Positions 44,960 through 53,587 of a DNA stretch of 64,000 bases are shown one piece after another. Every line of letters starts with the position of its first letter. Position 1 is the stretch's first letter. The stretch is from positions 1-64,000 of the forward strand of contig NZ_CP128848.1 in NCBI RefSeq assembly GCF_030388665.1, written 5' to 3'. This stretch comes from Streptomyces flavofungini (GTDB lineage: Bacteria > Actinomycetota > Actinomycetes > Streptomycetales > Streptomycetaceae). The notes under the pieces were generated by a model. That model saw only the letters and a program-made list of their open reading frames with translations, did not search any database and had not been told where the DNA came from. The position numbers and the translations under genes were made by a program.

Positions 44960-46534
44960 ATGATGAGTACCGAGGAACTACTCAGACTCACTGTGACGGC
45001 GCTCATGACCCGGGCGGGAGAGCGCCAGGCGACGCTCGCCGAAGGGATCGGCCTGGCACAGGCGCAGGTCTCGCGGAAGCAGACCGGCAAGGCGCACTGG
45101 ACCCTGGATGACTGCGACCAACTCGCCGCGCACTACGGCATGTCGGTGCTCGACCTACTCGCCGGCCCCACCCACGCCGTGACGGCACTGCCCGCCGACC
45201 GCGGCCCTGCGCAGGCCTCGCTCCCGCTCGCCGCACCGCCCACCGCTCCCGCCCCCAAGCCGGTGTCGGTGCCGCGCAGCGAGGCCCTGAGCGGGCCGTG
45301 CGTACTGTGCGGGCAGACGGCCACGGACGCGGTGGAAGGCATCTGGCAGCACCTGACGAGCCAGGAGTGCGCCGAAGCCCTCGACGAGGCCGCCCCGCTC
45401 GACGACCACCCGGAAGACGAGGACCAGGAGGAGTACGCGCCCACGGGCCCGGGGGAGCCCGCGACGCCGTACCGCGGCGACCCGCAGCCCGGTCCGGCGG
45501 TCGCCGAGGGCTCCTCCCCTGTGCCCGCTCCTGCTGTGGAGGACCCGCGGCCTACAGCGGTCCGGGCGCCTGGGTACGCGTCAGGCACGCTCGTCGACCA
45601 GATCCACGCTCGGGTGCGCGATGTCCTGAACGGGGCGCAGGGCGACATCGAGGCGGCACAGGCCGCGCTCATCAAGACCGCGATCCCCGACGTGATGGCG
45701 CTTTTCGACCGGTCCCGGGTCGGCGGACGCTACGCGCACTCGAAGTTCCCGCCCACCGATAGCATTCTGCGGAAGAAGTCGCAGAAGGGTGCTGACGAGA
45801 TCTGGGAGGGCCGCCCGAAGTGGCGGAACAAGACGGTTCTCGACGCGGTGAAAAAGGGTGAACGTATTGGGGTGACCGCCCTCGATATGAACGCGGCCTA
45901 TCTCGCCGCGTTCAAATGCTGGCTCCCCGTCGGGAAACTCGTGGAAGACACCACGGGTGTCCATGACCCGAAGCGGTCCGGCGTCTACCAGATCACCCCG
46001 CCCGCATGGGATCACAAGGACCTGCCCAACCCCCTCGGGGCCCGCAAGGAACCTGGTCCGGTCTGGGTCCCCGACTCCCTGGTCCGGCTGCTGCTCGACT
46101 GTGCGGGCCCGAAGTGGAATCTGTGCGACCCGCCCCAGATTCACCGCGCGATGCTCTCCGGCGCCACCGAAAATCTCCTCGAAAAGCTGCGCCGTGCTCT
46201 CGCGGAATCCCGCGATACTGCGATCACTGAGAATGATGAAGTCGCCGTGGAGTACGTGAAATCCATGTACTCTAAGTTCGTGTCCACGATCGGCGAGTCC
46301 AGCGCGAACACAGATATCCGCCGCCCAGACTGGATGCACATTATTCGGTCAAAGGCGTTCACGAACCTGTGGCGCAAGGCCTACAAAGCCAAGAATGCGG
46401 GTCTGACTGTGGTGGAGATTTCCGGTACCGATGAACTGCATGTGGCCGGGGACTGGCGACCGGTTTTCCCTGAGGGCCGTGCGCTGAGCCAGGTGAAGGT
46501 CAAGAACCTGTACACGCTCGGGGGTGAACGGTAA
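44960..46534 (+). CDS. Tap-like telomere protein: XRE helix-turn-helix plus degenerate protein-primed PolB-like palm
   Basis: The protein has 524 residues. Residues ~8-65 are an XRE domain (ATLAEGIGLAQAQVSRKQTG). A linker with CVLCG follows. From residue ~300 I see three motifs in the order and spacing of phi29-type DNA polymerases: A, ALDMNAAYLAAF (D309); B, KSMYSKFVS (434-442, against NSLYGKFAS in phi29); C, ISGTDELHVAG (D491, against CDTDSIHLTG). The two metal aspartates are kept; the first D of DTD is G, and motif B lacks K and N. There is no exonuclease domain. It is in the tap position, overlapping the terminal-protein gene (TAATG). Known Tap recruits Tpg to telomeres; polymerase ancestry is my inference from motifs. 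Confidence 0.6.
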   Translation: MMSTEELLRLTVTALMTRAGERQATLAEGIGLAQAQVSRKQTGKAHWTLDDCDQLAAHYGMSVLDLLAGPTHAVTALPADRGPAQASLPLAAPPTAPAPKPVSVPRSEALSGPCVLCGQTATDAVEGIWQHLTSQECAEALDEAAPLDDHPEDEDQEEYAPTGPGEPATPYRGDPQPGPAVAEGSSPVPAPAVEDPRPTAVRAPGYASGTLVDQIHARVRDVLNGAQGDIEAAQAALIKTAIPDVMALFDRSRVGGRYAHSKFPPTDSILRKKSQKGADEIWEGRPKWRNKTVLDAVKKGERIGVTALDMNAAYLAAFKCWLPVGKLVEDTTGVHDPKRSGVYQITPPAWDHKDLPNPLGARKEPGPVWVPDSLVRLLLDCAGPKWNLCDPPQIHRAMLSGATENLLEKLRRALAESRDTAITENDEVAVEYVKSMYSKFVSTIGESSANTDIRRPDWMHIIRSKAFTNLWRKAYKAKNAGLTVVEISGTDELHVAGDWRPVFPEGRALSQVKVKNLYTLGGER

Positions 46535-47133
46535 TGGCGGGATCGCCGGGACTGTGGGCTGAATGGGGCGAATGGCGGAAGTACAACGCCCGCGGACTGA
46601 AGGGCGGCCAGGCCCTGATTCTGGAACTGAACCGCATCGTCTACCAGTCCGGCATCGCCTCGCCGATCGGCTCCACGCGCGGGCAGAACGCCCGCCTGCG
46701 CTACCTCGACAGCAAGGCCGGCCGCGAGGAGCTGCGCGCGCAGGGCGTCAGCGACCGCGCCATGAAGTCCTGGTTCAAGGGCAAGGCCCGCCCCTCCACA
46801 GCAAACCTGGAACGCCTCGACGCCGCGTACTGGGTGCGCCGCCGCGAGAACCTGATCCGCTCCGGCTGGCTCAAGCGCCACCTCGACAACGACGGCCGCG
46901 GCCGGAACGTCGAGATCTACCCCGTAGACCAGAGCGCCGTCGTCCGGGGCCGAGAGCGCCCGAACCTCACCGACCGCTCGATCACCGTCCGGTCCGTGTG
47001 GGGCGACCTCGTCGACGCCTGGGCCGCCCAGGACGCCGACGCGCTCGACGAGATCTGGGACGACATCATCACCGACCTCGACAGCGACTATGCGGCTTAC
47101 GCCTACGTGTCTGCTGTCGGCATCAGTGCCTGA
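46534..47133 (+). CDS. Terminal-protein (Tpg-like) candidate
   Basis: The protein has 199 residues, its ATG overlapping the tap-like stop. A helical N-terminus is followed by a helix-turn-helix (GVSDRAMKSWFKGKARPSTA) and a basic segment with YWVRRRENLIRSGWLKRHL and VEIYPVDQSAV. It is basic overall and of the size of Tpg terminal proteins (~185 residues), which attach covalently to the 5' ends and prime the final stretch. Position (last gene before the telomere, paired with a Tap-like gene) is the main argument. The linking residue cannot be named. Confidence 0.6.
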   Translation: MAGSPGLWAEWGEWRKYNARGLKGGQALILELNRIVYQSGIASPIGSTRGQNARLRYLDSKAGREELRAQGVSDRAMKSWFKGKARPSTANLERLDAAYWVRRRENLIRSGWLKRHLDNDGRGRNVEIYPVDQSAVVRGRERPNLTDRSITVRSVWGDLVDAWAAQDADALDEIWDDIITDLDSDYAAYAYVSAVGISA

Positions 47134-47163
47134 CCATGCTGTTTGTACTGCTCAAGTGCTTGT

Positions 47164-47220
47164 TGCCGTCATACCGTCATGCCGTTGCAACGGCATGACG
47201 GTATGACGGTATGACGGCAA
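47164..47220. repeat. Octamer cluster D
   Basis: Seven octamers in register (GCCGTCAT-ACCGTCAT-GCCGTTGC-AACGGCAT-GACGGTAT-GACGGTAT-GACGGCAA) form a centred palindrome 30 bp after the terminal-protein gene. This is the longest and most regular cluster. Confidence 0.7.
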
Positions 47221-47372
47221 CTGTCCGCCGTCCCGTCCAGGTGAGGAGCGAGGGCGCGCTGGGCTCCGGTGACAGTTTGTATTACCCATTGTTGCATCTC
47301 GGATCTTGAACAGTTCCAGGCGTTCAGATGTCTCAAAATATGGGACGGTGCGATGGTGGCCCATCCGGGCGA

Positions 47373-47407
47373 CGCCGTCGTGCCGTCATGCCGTCATGAC
47401 GGCACGA
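47373..47407. repeat. Octamer cluster E
   Basis: GCCGTCGT-GCCGTCAT-GCCGTCAT-GACGGCAC, four units at the outer edge of the octamer series, at the start of the subtelomere. Confidence 0.6.
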
Positions 47408-48085
47408 GGTGGCCGCGGCCGCCTCGTGCTCTGCTGCGCCTTCTTCGTCGGCGGCCGTCGCCGGTGTCGGCTGTGGGTGTGGTCCTGGTGGTGCTTGGCG
47501 GCGGCCGCCTGTGCTCCGCAGAGGCCCGAGCGCGGGTGCCGTGCCCCACGGCCGGCCGCGGTGGTCCTCGTGGTGCGCCGTCCTCGTCGAGCCGTCGGCC
47601 CCGTGCTGCTTGTCCTCGTCGGGCCGCCGGCGGTCGTCCGGCGGCGGCGGGGCGGCCGCGGGCGGCGGCGTGGTGCTCGTCGAGCGGCGGGTGCGGGTGG
47701 TGGGGTGTGGGTCCAGATGGGTCTGCTTGTCGGGGAGTTGGGTCAGGGTGGGTTTGGTGGTGTGGTTTCTGTATGTGGTGTGCGGGGGATTCTGGGTTCC
47801 GTAGATCGGTCTGTCGCGCGCTTCTCTATGCGGGTTTCGCATGGAATCGCTGCCCTTTCTGGATTCGGTTTTGCATTTCCGTCGATTCGCCTCATGCTGT
47901 GATCCGATCCGGATTTCCATTCCTTGCCTTTCTGTAGTGGTGTAGACCAGTGTTCTGGTCGTGTTCGCGTCGGTTGTGACGGTGTGTGGTTATCATCGGA
48001 TTCGGGCGAGGTGCTTGACACGGCCCCCCTCGTGGCTGCATTCTGTAGTTGCAAGGGAGCGCGGGAGCGCGACCCGGTGACCGGA
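47408..48085. other. Right subtelomeric non-coding region
   Basis: Very GC-rich, then less so towards the end. The long reading frames here are low-complexity shadows. Part of it (47,660-47,810) matches the left edge of the plasmid in inverted orientation, so it belongs to a diverged terminal inverted repeat. I see no gene. Confidence 0.6.
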
Positions 48086-48345
48086 GGCCCGCAGGGCCGG
48101 AGGGATCAGACACCGGGATTCAGCGGCCGATTAGCCCCTTGAGCAGGGAAAATGCTCCCCGTCAGGGGAGCAGGCGGAAAGGCCGGCCCCACGAGACGGC
48201 CGGTAGACCCGGACAGGCCGGGACCGCCCCGCAGTCACCGCAGGTGACTGCCAGCCGGGTTCACTCCCCCCGGCGCCGCGCAGCGGCGCAGTCCCCTTGG
48301 GAGTGACGCAGTCACTCCGCGTCATGTCTCCGCAGGAGACATGAC
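48086..48345 (+). repeat. Right telomere: series of hairpins with GCA loops
   Basis: Read on the plus strand, stems close on C-GCA-G loops at 48091 (GGCCC/GGGCC), 48240 (9-bp stem, 48231-48251), 48280 (7 bp, 48273-48289), 48308 (8 bp, 48300-48318) and 48332 (the axis). Others have different loops (TGCTCCCC-GTCA-GGGGAGCA at 48153; CCGGCC/GGCCGG near 48,185). GCA-loop palindromes on the 3' strand are the hallmark of Streptomyces telomeres. The first bases are not the archetypal CCCGCGGAGCGGG, so this is another telomere class. Confidence 0.8.
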
Positions 48346-49257
48346 GCGGAGTGACTGCGTCACTCCCAAGGGGACTGCGCCGCTGCGCGGCGCCGGGGGA
48401 GTGAACCCGGCTGGCAGTCACCTGCGGTGACTGCGGGGCGGTCCCGGCCTGTCCGGGTCTACCGGCCGTCTCGTGGGGCCGGCCTTTCCGCCTGCTCCCC
48501 TGACGGGGAGCATTTTCCCTGCTCAAGGGGCTAATCGGCCGCTGAATCCCGGTGTCTGATCCCTCCGGCCCTGCGGGCCTCCGGTCACCGGGTCGCGCTC
48601 CCGCGCTCCCTTGCAACTACAGAATGCAGCCACGAGGGGGGCCGTGTCAAGCACCTCGCCCGAATCCGATGATAACCACACACCGTCACAACCGACGCGA
48701 ACACGACCAGAACACTGGTCTACACCACTACAGAAAGGCAAGGAATGGAAATCCGGATCGGATCACAGCATGAGGCGAATCGACGGAAATGCAAAACCGA
48801 ATCCAGAAAGGGCAGCGATTCCATGCGAAACCCGCATAGAGAAGCGCGCGACAGACCGATCTACGGAACCCAGAATCCCCCGCACACCACATACAGAAAC
48901 CACACCACCAAACCCACCCTGACCCAACTCCCCGACAAGCAGACCCATCTGGACCCACACCCCACCACCCGCACCCGCCGCTCGACGAGCACCACGCCGC
49001 CGCCCGCGGCCGCCCCGCCGCCGCCGGACGACCGCCGGCGGCCCGACGAGGACAAGCAGCACGGGGCCGACGGCTCGACGAGGACGGCGCACCACGAGGA
49101 CCACCGCGGCCGGCCGTGGGGCACGGCACCCGCGCTCGGGCCTCTGCGGAGCACAGGCGGCCGCCGCCAAGCACCACCAGGACCACACCCACAGCCGACA
49201 CCGGCGACGGCCGCCGACGAAGAAGGCGCAGCAGAGCACGAGGCGGCCGCGGCCACC
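48333..49257. repeat. Inverted copy of telomere and subtelomere
   Basis: Mirror of 47,408-48,333; the hairpins now show TGC loops because the complementary strand is read. No gene. Confidence 0.85.
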
Positions 49258-49292
49258 TCGTGCCGTCATGACGGCATGACGGCACGACGGCG
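49258..49292. repeat. Octamer cluster E, inverted copy
   Basis: Mirror of 47373-47407. Confidence 0.6.
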
Positions 49293-49444
49293 TCGCCCGG
49301 ATGGGCCACCATCGCACCGTCCCATATTTTGAGACATCTGAACGCCTGGAACTGTTCAAGATCCGAGATGCAACAATGGGTAATACAAACTGTCACCGGA
49401 GCCCAGCGCGCCCTCGCTCCTCACCTGGACGGGACGGCGGACAG

Positions 49445-49501
49445 TTGCCGTCATACCGTCATACCGTCATGCCGTTGCAACGGCATGACGGTATGACGGC
49501 A
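49445..49501. repeat. Octamer cluster D, inverted copy
   Basis: Mirror of 47164-47220. Confidence 0.7.
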
Positions 49502-49531
49502 ACAAGCACTTGAGCAGTACAAACAGCATGG

Positions 49532-50131
49532 TCAGGCACTGATGCCGACAGCAGACACGTAGGCGTAAGCCGCATAGTCGCTGTCGAGGTCGGTGATGAT
49601 GTCGTCCCAGATCTCGTCGAGCGCGTCGGCGTCCTGGGCGGCCCAGGCGTCGACGAGGTCGCCCCACACGGACCGGACGGTGATCGAGCGGTCGGTGAGG
49701 TTCGGGCGCTCTCGGCCCCGGACGACGGCGCTCTGGTCTACGGGGTAGATCTCGACGTTCCGGCCGCGGCCGTCGTTGTCGAGGTGGCGCTTGAGCCAGC
49801 CGGAGCGGATCAGGTTCTCGCGGCGGCGCACCCAGTACGCGGCGTCGAGGCGTTCCAGGTTTGCTGTGGAGGGGCGGGCCTTGCCCTTGAACCAGGACTT
49901 CATGGCGCGGTCGCTGACGCCCTGCGCGCGCAGCTCCTCGCGGCCGGCCTTGCTGTCGAGGTAGCGCAGGCGGGCGTTCTGCCCGCGCGTGGAGCCGATC
50001 GGCGAGGCGATGCCGGACTGGTAGACGATGCGGTTCAGTTCCAGAATCAGGGCCTGGCCGCCCTTCAGTCCGCGGGCGTTGTACTTCCGCCATTCGCCCC
50101 ATTCAGCCCACAGTCCCGGCGATCCCGCCAT
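49532..50131 (-). CDS. Terminal-protein (Tpg-like) candidate, inverted copy
   Basis: Identical to the protein encoded at 46534-47133; see there. If the inverted half is an artefact, this is the same gene read twice. Confidence 0.6.
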   Translation of the reverse strand: MAGSPGLWAEWGEWRKYNARGLKGGQALILELNRIVYQSGIASPIGSTRGQNARLRYLDSKAGREELRAQGVSDRAMKSWFKGKARPSTANLERLDAAYWVRRRENLIRSGWLKRHLDNDGRGRNVEIYPVDQSAVVRGRERPNLTDRSITVRSVWGDLVDAWAAQDADALDEIWDDIITDLDSDYAAYAYVSAVGISA

Positions 50132-51705
50132 TACCGTTCACCCCCGAGCGTGTACAGGTTCTTGACCTTCACCTGGCTCAGCGCACGGCCCTCAGGGAAA
50201 ACCGGTCGCCAGTCCCCGGCCACATGCAGTTCATCGGTACCGGAAATCTCCACCACAGTCAGACCCGCATTCTTGGCTTTGTAGGCCTTGCGCCACAGGT
50301 TCGTGAACGCCTTTGACCGAATAATGTGCATCCAGTCTGGGCGGCGGATATCTGTGTTCGCGCTGGACTCGCCGATCGTGGACACGAACTTAGAGTACAT
50401 GGATTTCACGTACTCCACGGCGACTTCATCATTCTCAGTGATCGCAGTATCGCGGGATTCCGCGAGAGCACGGCGCAGCTTTTCGAGGAGATTTTCGGTG
50501 GCGCCGGAGAGCATCGCGCGGTGAATCTGGGGCGGGTCGCACAGATTCCACTTCGGGCCCGCACAGTCGAGCAGCAGCCGGACCAGGGAGTCGGGGACCC
50601 AGACCGGACCAGGTTCCTTGCGGGCCCCGAGGGGGTTGGGCAGGTCCTTGTGATCCCATGCGGGCGGGGTGATCTGGTAGACGCCGGACCGCTTCGGGTC
50701 ATGGACACCCGTGGTGTCTTCCACGAGTTTCCCGACGGGGAGCCAGCATTTGAACGCGGCGAGATAGGCCGCGTTCATATCGAGGGCGGTCACCCCAATA
50801 CGTTCACCCTTTTTCACCGCGTCGAGAACCGTCTTGTTCCGCCACTTCGGGCGGCCCTCCCAGATCTCGTCAGCACCCTTCTGCGACTTCTTCCGCAGAA
50901 TGCTATCGGTGGGCGGGAACTTCGAGTGCGCGTAGCGTCCGCCGACCCGGGACCGGTCGAAAAGCGCCATCACGTCGGGGATCGCGGTCTTGATGAGCGC
51001 GGCCTGTGCCGCCTCGATGTCGCCCTGCGCCCCGTTCAGGACATCGCGCACCCGAGCGTGGATCTGGTCGACGAGCGTGCCTGACGCGTACCCAGGCGCC
51101 CGGACCGCTGTAGGCCGCGGGTCCTCCACAGCAGGAGCGGGCACAGGGGAGGAGCCCTCGGCGACCGCCGGACCGGGCTGCGGGTCGCCGCGGTACGGCG
51201 TCGCGGGCTCCCCCGGGCCCGTGGGCGCGTACTCCTCCTGGTCCTCGTCTTCCGGGTGGTCGTCGAGCGGGGCGGCCTCGTCGAGGGCTTCGGCGCACTC
51301 CTGGCTCGTCAGGTGCTGCCAGATGCCTTCCACCGCGTCCGTGGCCGTCTGCCCGCACAGTACGCACGGCCCGCTCAGGGCCTCGCTGCGCGGCACCGAC
51401 ACCGGCTTGGGGGCGGGAGCGGTGGGCGGTGCGGCGAGCGGGAGCGAGGCCTGCGCAGGGCCGCGGTCGGCGGGCAGTGCCGTCACGGCGTGGGTGGGGC
51501 CGGCGAGTAGGTCGAGCACCGACATGCCGTAGTGCGCGGCGAGTTGGTCGCAGTCATCCAGGGTCCAGTGCGCCTTGCCGGTCTGCTTCCGCGAGACCTG
51601 CGCCTGTGCCAGGCCGATCCCTTCGGCGAGCGTCGCCTGGCGCTCTCCCGCCCGGGTCATGAGCGCCGTCACAGTGAGTCTGAGTAGTTCCTCGGTACTC
51701 ATCAT
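50131..51705 (-). CDS. Tap-like protein with PolB-like motifs, inverted copy
   Basis: Identical to the protein encoded at 44960-46534; see there for the motif analysis. Confidence 0.6.
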   Translation of the reverse strand: MMSTEELLRLTVTALMTRAGERQATLAEGIGLAQAQVSRKQTGKAHWTLDDCDQLAAHYGMSVLDLLAGPTHAVTALPADRGPAQASLPLAAPPTAPAPKPVSVPRSEALSGPCVLCGQTATDAVEGIWQHLTSQECAEALDEAAPLDDHPEDEDQEEYAPTGPGEPATPYRGDPQPGPAVAEGSSPVPAPAVEDPRPTAVRAPGYASGTLVDQIHARVRDVLNGAQGDIEAAQAALIKTAIPDVMALFDRSRVGGRYAHSKFPPTDSILRKKSQKGADEIWEGRPKWRNKTVLDAVKKGERIGVTALDMNAAYLAAFKCWLPVGKLVEDTTGVHDPKRSGVYQITPPAWDHKDLPNPLGARKEPGPVWVPDSLVRLLLDCAGPKWNLCDPPQIHRAMLSGATENLLEKLRRALAESRDTAITENDEVAVEYVKSMYSKFVSTIGESSANTDIRRPDWMHIIRSKAFTNLWRKAYKAKNAGLTVVEISGTDELHVAGDWRPVFPEGRALSQVKVKNLYTLGGER

Positions 51706-51727
51706 GGACCCTAATCTAGCATCCGCA

Positions 51728-51752
51728 ATGCGATTTCCGCATACATGATGCG
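51728..51752. promoter_or_regulatory. CGCAT/ATGCG half-sites, inverted copy
   Basis: Mirror of 44913-44937. Confidence 0.6.
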
Positions 51753-51809
51753 TAACTGGCGCTACTCCACCCTGACGGTATGCCCGCGCCACACCACAGC
51801 CGCGACACG

Positions 51810-51854
51810 AAGAACCGCCCCGACCCGCCGCCGGGCACGGCGACGTCGGGGCGG
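51810..51854 (-). terminator. par operon terminator, inverted copy
   Basis: Mirror of 44811-44855. Confidence 0.7.
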
Positions 51855-51878
51855 CCGGGGGCTGTTGCCCAGACCGCG

Positions 51879-52271
51879 TCAGGCGGCGGGAGTGGGACGG
51901 GGACGGATCTGTTCGGCGAGAGCGTGGGCCAGGTCCTCGCGGCTGTGGGCAAGCTGAATCAAGGCTCGGACGATGGCGGACTTGTCGACGGGACGGCCCA
52001 GGTACCGGCGCAGCCCGAGGGCGATCTCATCGAAAGCGACAGCATCGGCGGAGTCGAGGAGCAGCGTGTACTTGCTGCGGGAGGCGGCGGCCGGCGGCTG
52101 TTCCTCCTTCGGCCCACCCTTCGCATCCGATGCCGTCATGCCGTTGCGCCGTCGTGCCGTTGTGCCGTCAGGCTTCCCTTGATCTGCGGCGTTGTCGTCG
52201 AATCGGCTGCTCAGGCCAGCGAGGAGATCGTCAACGCCCGAGGTGTCGACGGGGTCGAAGTTCTTTGCCAT
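51879..52271 (-). CDS. ParB-like small partition protein, inverted copy
   Basis: Identical to the protein encoded at 44394-44786. Octamer cluster C lies inside it at 52128-52170. Confidence 0.65.
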   Translation of the reverse strand: MAKNFDPVDTSGVDDLLAGLSSRFDDNAADQGKPDGTTARRRNGMTASDAKGGPKEEQPPAAASRSKYTLLLDSADAVAFDEIALGLRRYLGRPVDKSAIVRALIQLAHSREDLAHALAEQIRPRPTPAA

Positions 52272-53065
52272 CAGGCGGAGACCTCCACATCGGTCAGGAG
52301 ACCGGACTTCACCGCAAGGTCGCGGAACATCTCGGCGACGTCGCTCTTGGGCGCGTACTGGGCGATGGTCTGCCCCTTGTGCTTGGACTCGGTCACAGCG
52401 GTACGCATCGGGATCTCCCCGACCACGGGCAGCGACAGCGCGTGGATCGCCTCGTACACACCCTGAGTGAAGGTCGAGAAGGGGCGCGCGACGCGGTTGA
52501 GGACGATGCCCCGGTAGAGCGGCGGAGTGGTGCGGGTCTCCTTGGTCAGGGTCGCCGTCTGCCCGAGGAACAGCTTCAGTGCCTCGATCGCGAAGGTGTC
52601 GACGTCCATCGGCACGAGCGCGTCTTTGGCCCAGACGATGACGTTGTCAGTGTCGATCTCCAGCGCCGGGCGGCAGTCCACGATGATGTGGTCGAAGTCT
52701 TCGTCGAAGTGTTCCAGGACCCACTCCAGTCGGTGCTCCTTGGAGCGGGTGCCGTACAGGTGCCGGGCGAGGGTGAACATGTCGAGCGCGCTCGGGATCA
52801 CCCACAGGTTCTCGCTGTGCTGCCGGATCAGGTTCCGCGCTTCCTCAAGGCCGGTGTCCTTGAGCATGGCCTGAGTGAGCGTCAACTCGTCGGTGGGGTT
52901 CAGCCGGCTCATGCCGAGTCCGGTCGTCAGGTTGCCCTGCGGGTCGAGGTCGACCAGGAGGACGCGCTTCCCCGCGGCTGCGAGCGTGCCCCCCAAGTGC
53001 ATGGTCGTGGTGGTCTTCGCGACGCCGCCCTTCTGGTTCAGCATCGCGGTCCTGGTGGTTGTCAT
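52271..53065 (-). CDS. parA: ParA-type partition ATPase, inverted copy
   Basis: Identical to the protein encoded at 43600-44394. Confidence 0.9.
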   Translation of the reverse strand: MTTTRTAMLNQKGGVAKTTTTMHLGGTLAAAGKRVLLVDLDPQGNLTTGLGMSRLNPTDELTLTQAMLKDTGLEEARNLIRQHSENLWVIPSALDMFTLARHLYGTRSKEHRLEWVLEHFDEDFDHIIVDCRPALEIDTDNVIVWAKDALVPMDVDTFAIEALKLFLGQTATLTKETRTTPPLYRGIVLNRVARPFSTFTQGVYEAIHALSLPVVGEIPMRTAVTESKHKGQTIAQYAPKSDVAEMFRDLAVKSGLLTDVEVSA

Positions 53066-53082
53066 GGCCCGGGACTCTACCG

Positions 53083-53133
53083 CGTGACGGCACACCGTTA
53101 CGACGGTGCAACGGCATAACGGTGTGCCGTCAC
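53083..53133. repeat. Octamer cluster B, inverted copy
   Basis: Mirror of 43532-43582, at the parA promoter. Confidence 0.6.
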
Positions 53134-53326
53134 AAAGCAACTGACCTGCCATGATCTAGTGAGAGAACCCCTCATGTGGGTGACAGCACAGTGGCTTGCG
53201 GGCTCTCGGGAACGGCGAGAGCATCCGCAGAAAGCCTGGAAACAGGCTTCCACAGACTTCGGTGAGCGCCCCGGTTCGCGTCGCGCGTCCGGGGCCGCGC
53301 GTTGCGGCCGACGAGCCGCAACCGCT

Positions 53327-53379
53327 GCGAACGGGGCCCTCACCGCGTCGTCCGGTGGGGGCCCCGCCTACGGGTTCGC
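53327..53379 (-). terminator. Long GC-rich hairpin, inverted copy
   Basis: Mirror of 43286-43338. Confidence 0.6.
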
Positions 53380-53395
53380 CCTGCTCGATGGGGCG

Positions 53396-53587
53396 TCACT
53401 GCCGCCTTTCCGTGCGTGCCCGGTAGGTCTGCATGGCTGCGGACTGGGCGCACTTCCACGCGGCGCGCATCCGGTTCCCCACCGGGCAGTAGTTCTCTCG
53501 CTGGCAGGGAGCACAGCCGTAGAGGTGCCCCATGTAGCGCGCGTACAGCTCGTCCGCACGCGATGCGGCCTGGTCGGTGGCGTTCAC
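53396..53587 (-). CDS. Small cysteine-rich protein, inverted copy
   Basis: Identical to the protein encoded at 43078-43269. Confidence 0.55.
   Translation of the reverse strand: MNATDQAASRADELYARYMGHLYGCAPCQRENYCPVGNRMRAAWKCAQSAAMQTYRARTERRQ

Larger units (their letters stand above)
23676..48333. mobile_element. Streptomyces-type linear conjugative plasmid (single-copy part)
   Basis: This ~24.7 kb unit has a degenerate copy of the right subtelomere at its left edge and a multi-hairpin telomere at its right edge. Between them lie a conjugation block with FtsK/TraB-like, VirB4-like and SpdB-like proteins, a central iteron-containing rep gene followed by a DnaB-type helicase, parA with a small partner, and a tap/tpg-like pair next to the telomere. 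That set is the hallmark of pSLA2-like plasmids replicating outward from the middle with protein-capped ends. There is no integrase and no resistance gene. Confidence 0.85.

Noticed and set aside
47306..47937. Reading frames of ~200 codons between the terminal-protein gene and the telomere
   Set aside because: Simple-sequence translations, no ribosome site, and a region that resembles the non-coding left end.
48086..48580. CRISPR-like repeats around the axis
   Set aside because: The repeats are inverted hairpins of different sequence, not direct repeats with unique spacers; no cas genes.
48049..48616. Two similar frames reading into the telomere from both sides
   Set aside because: They are the same hairpin DNA read twice through the inverted repeat and differ only because of one homopolymer base.
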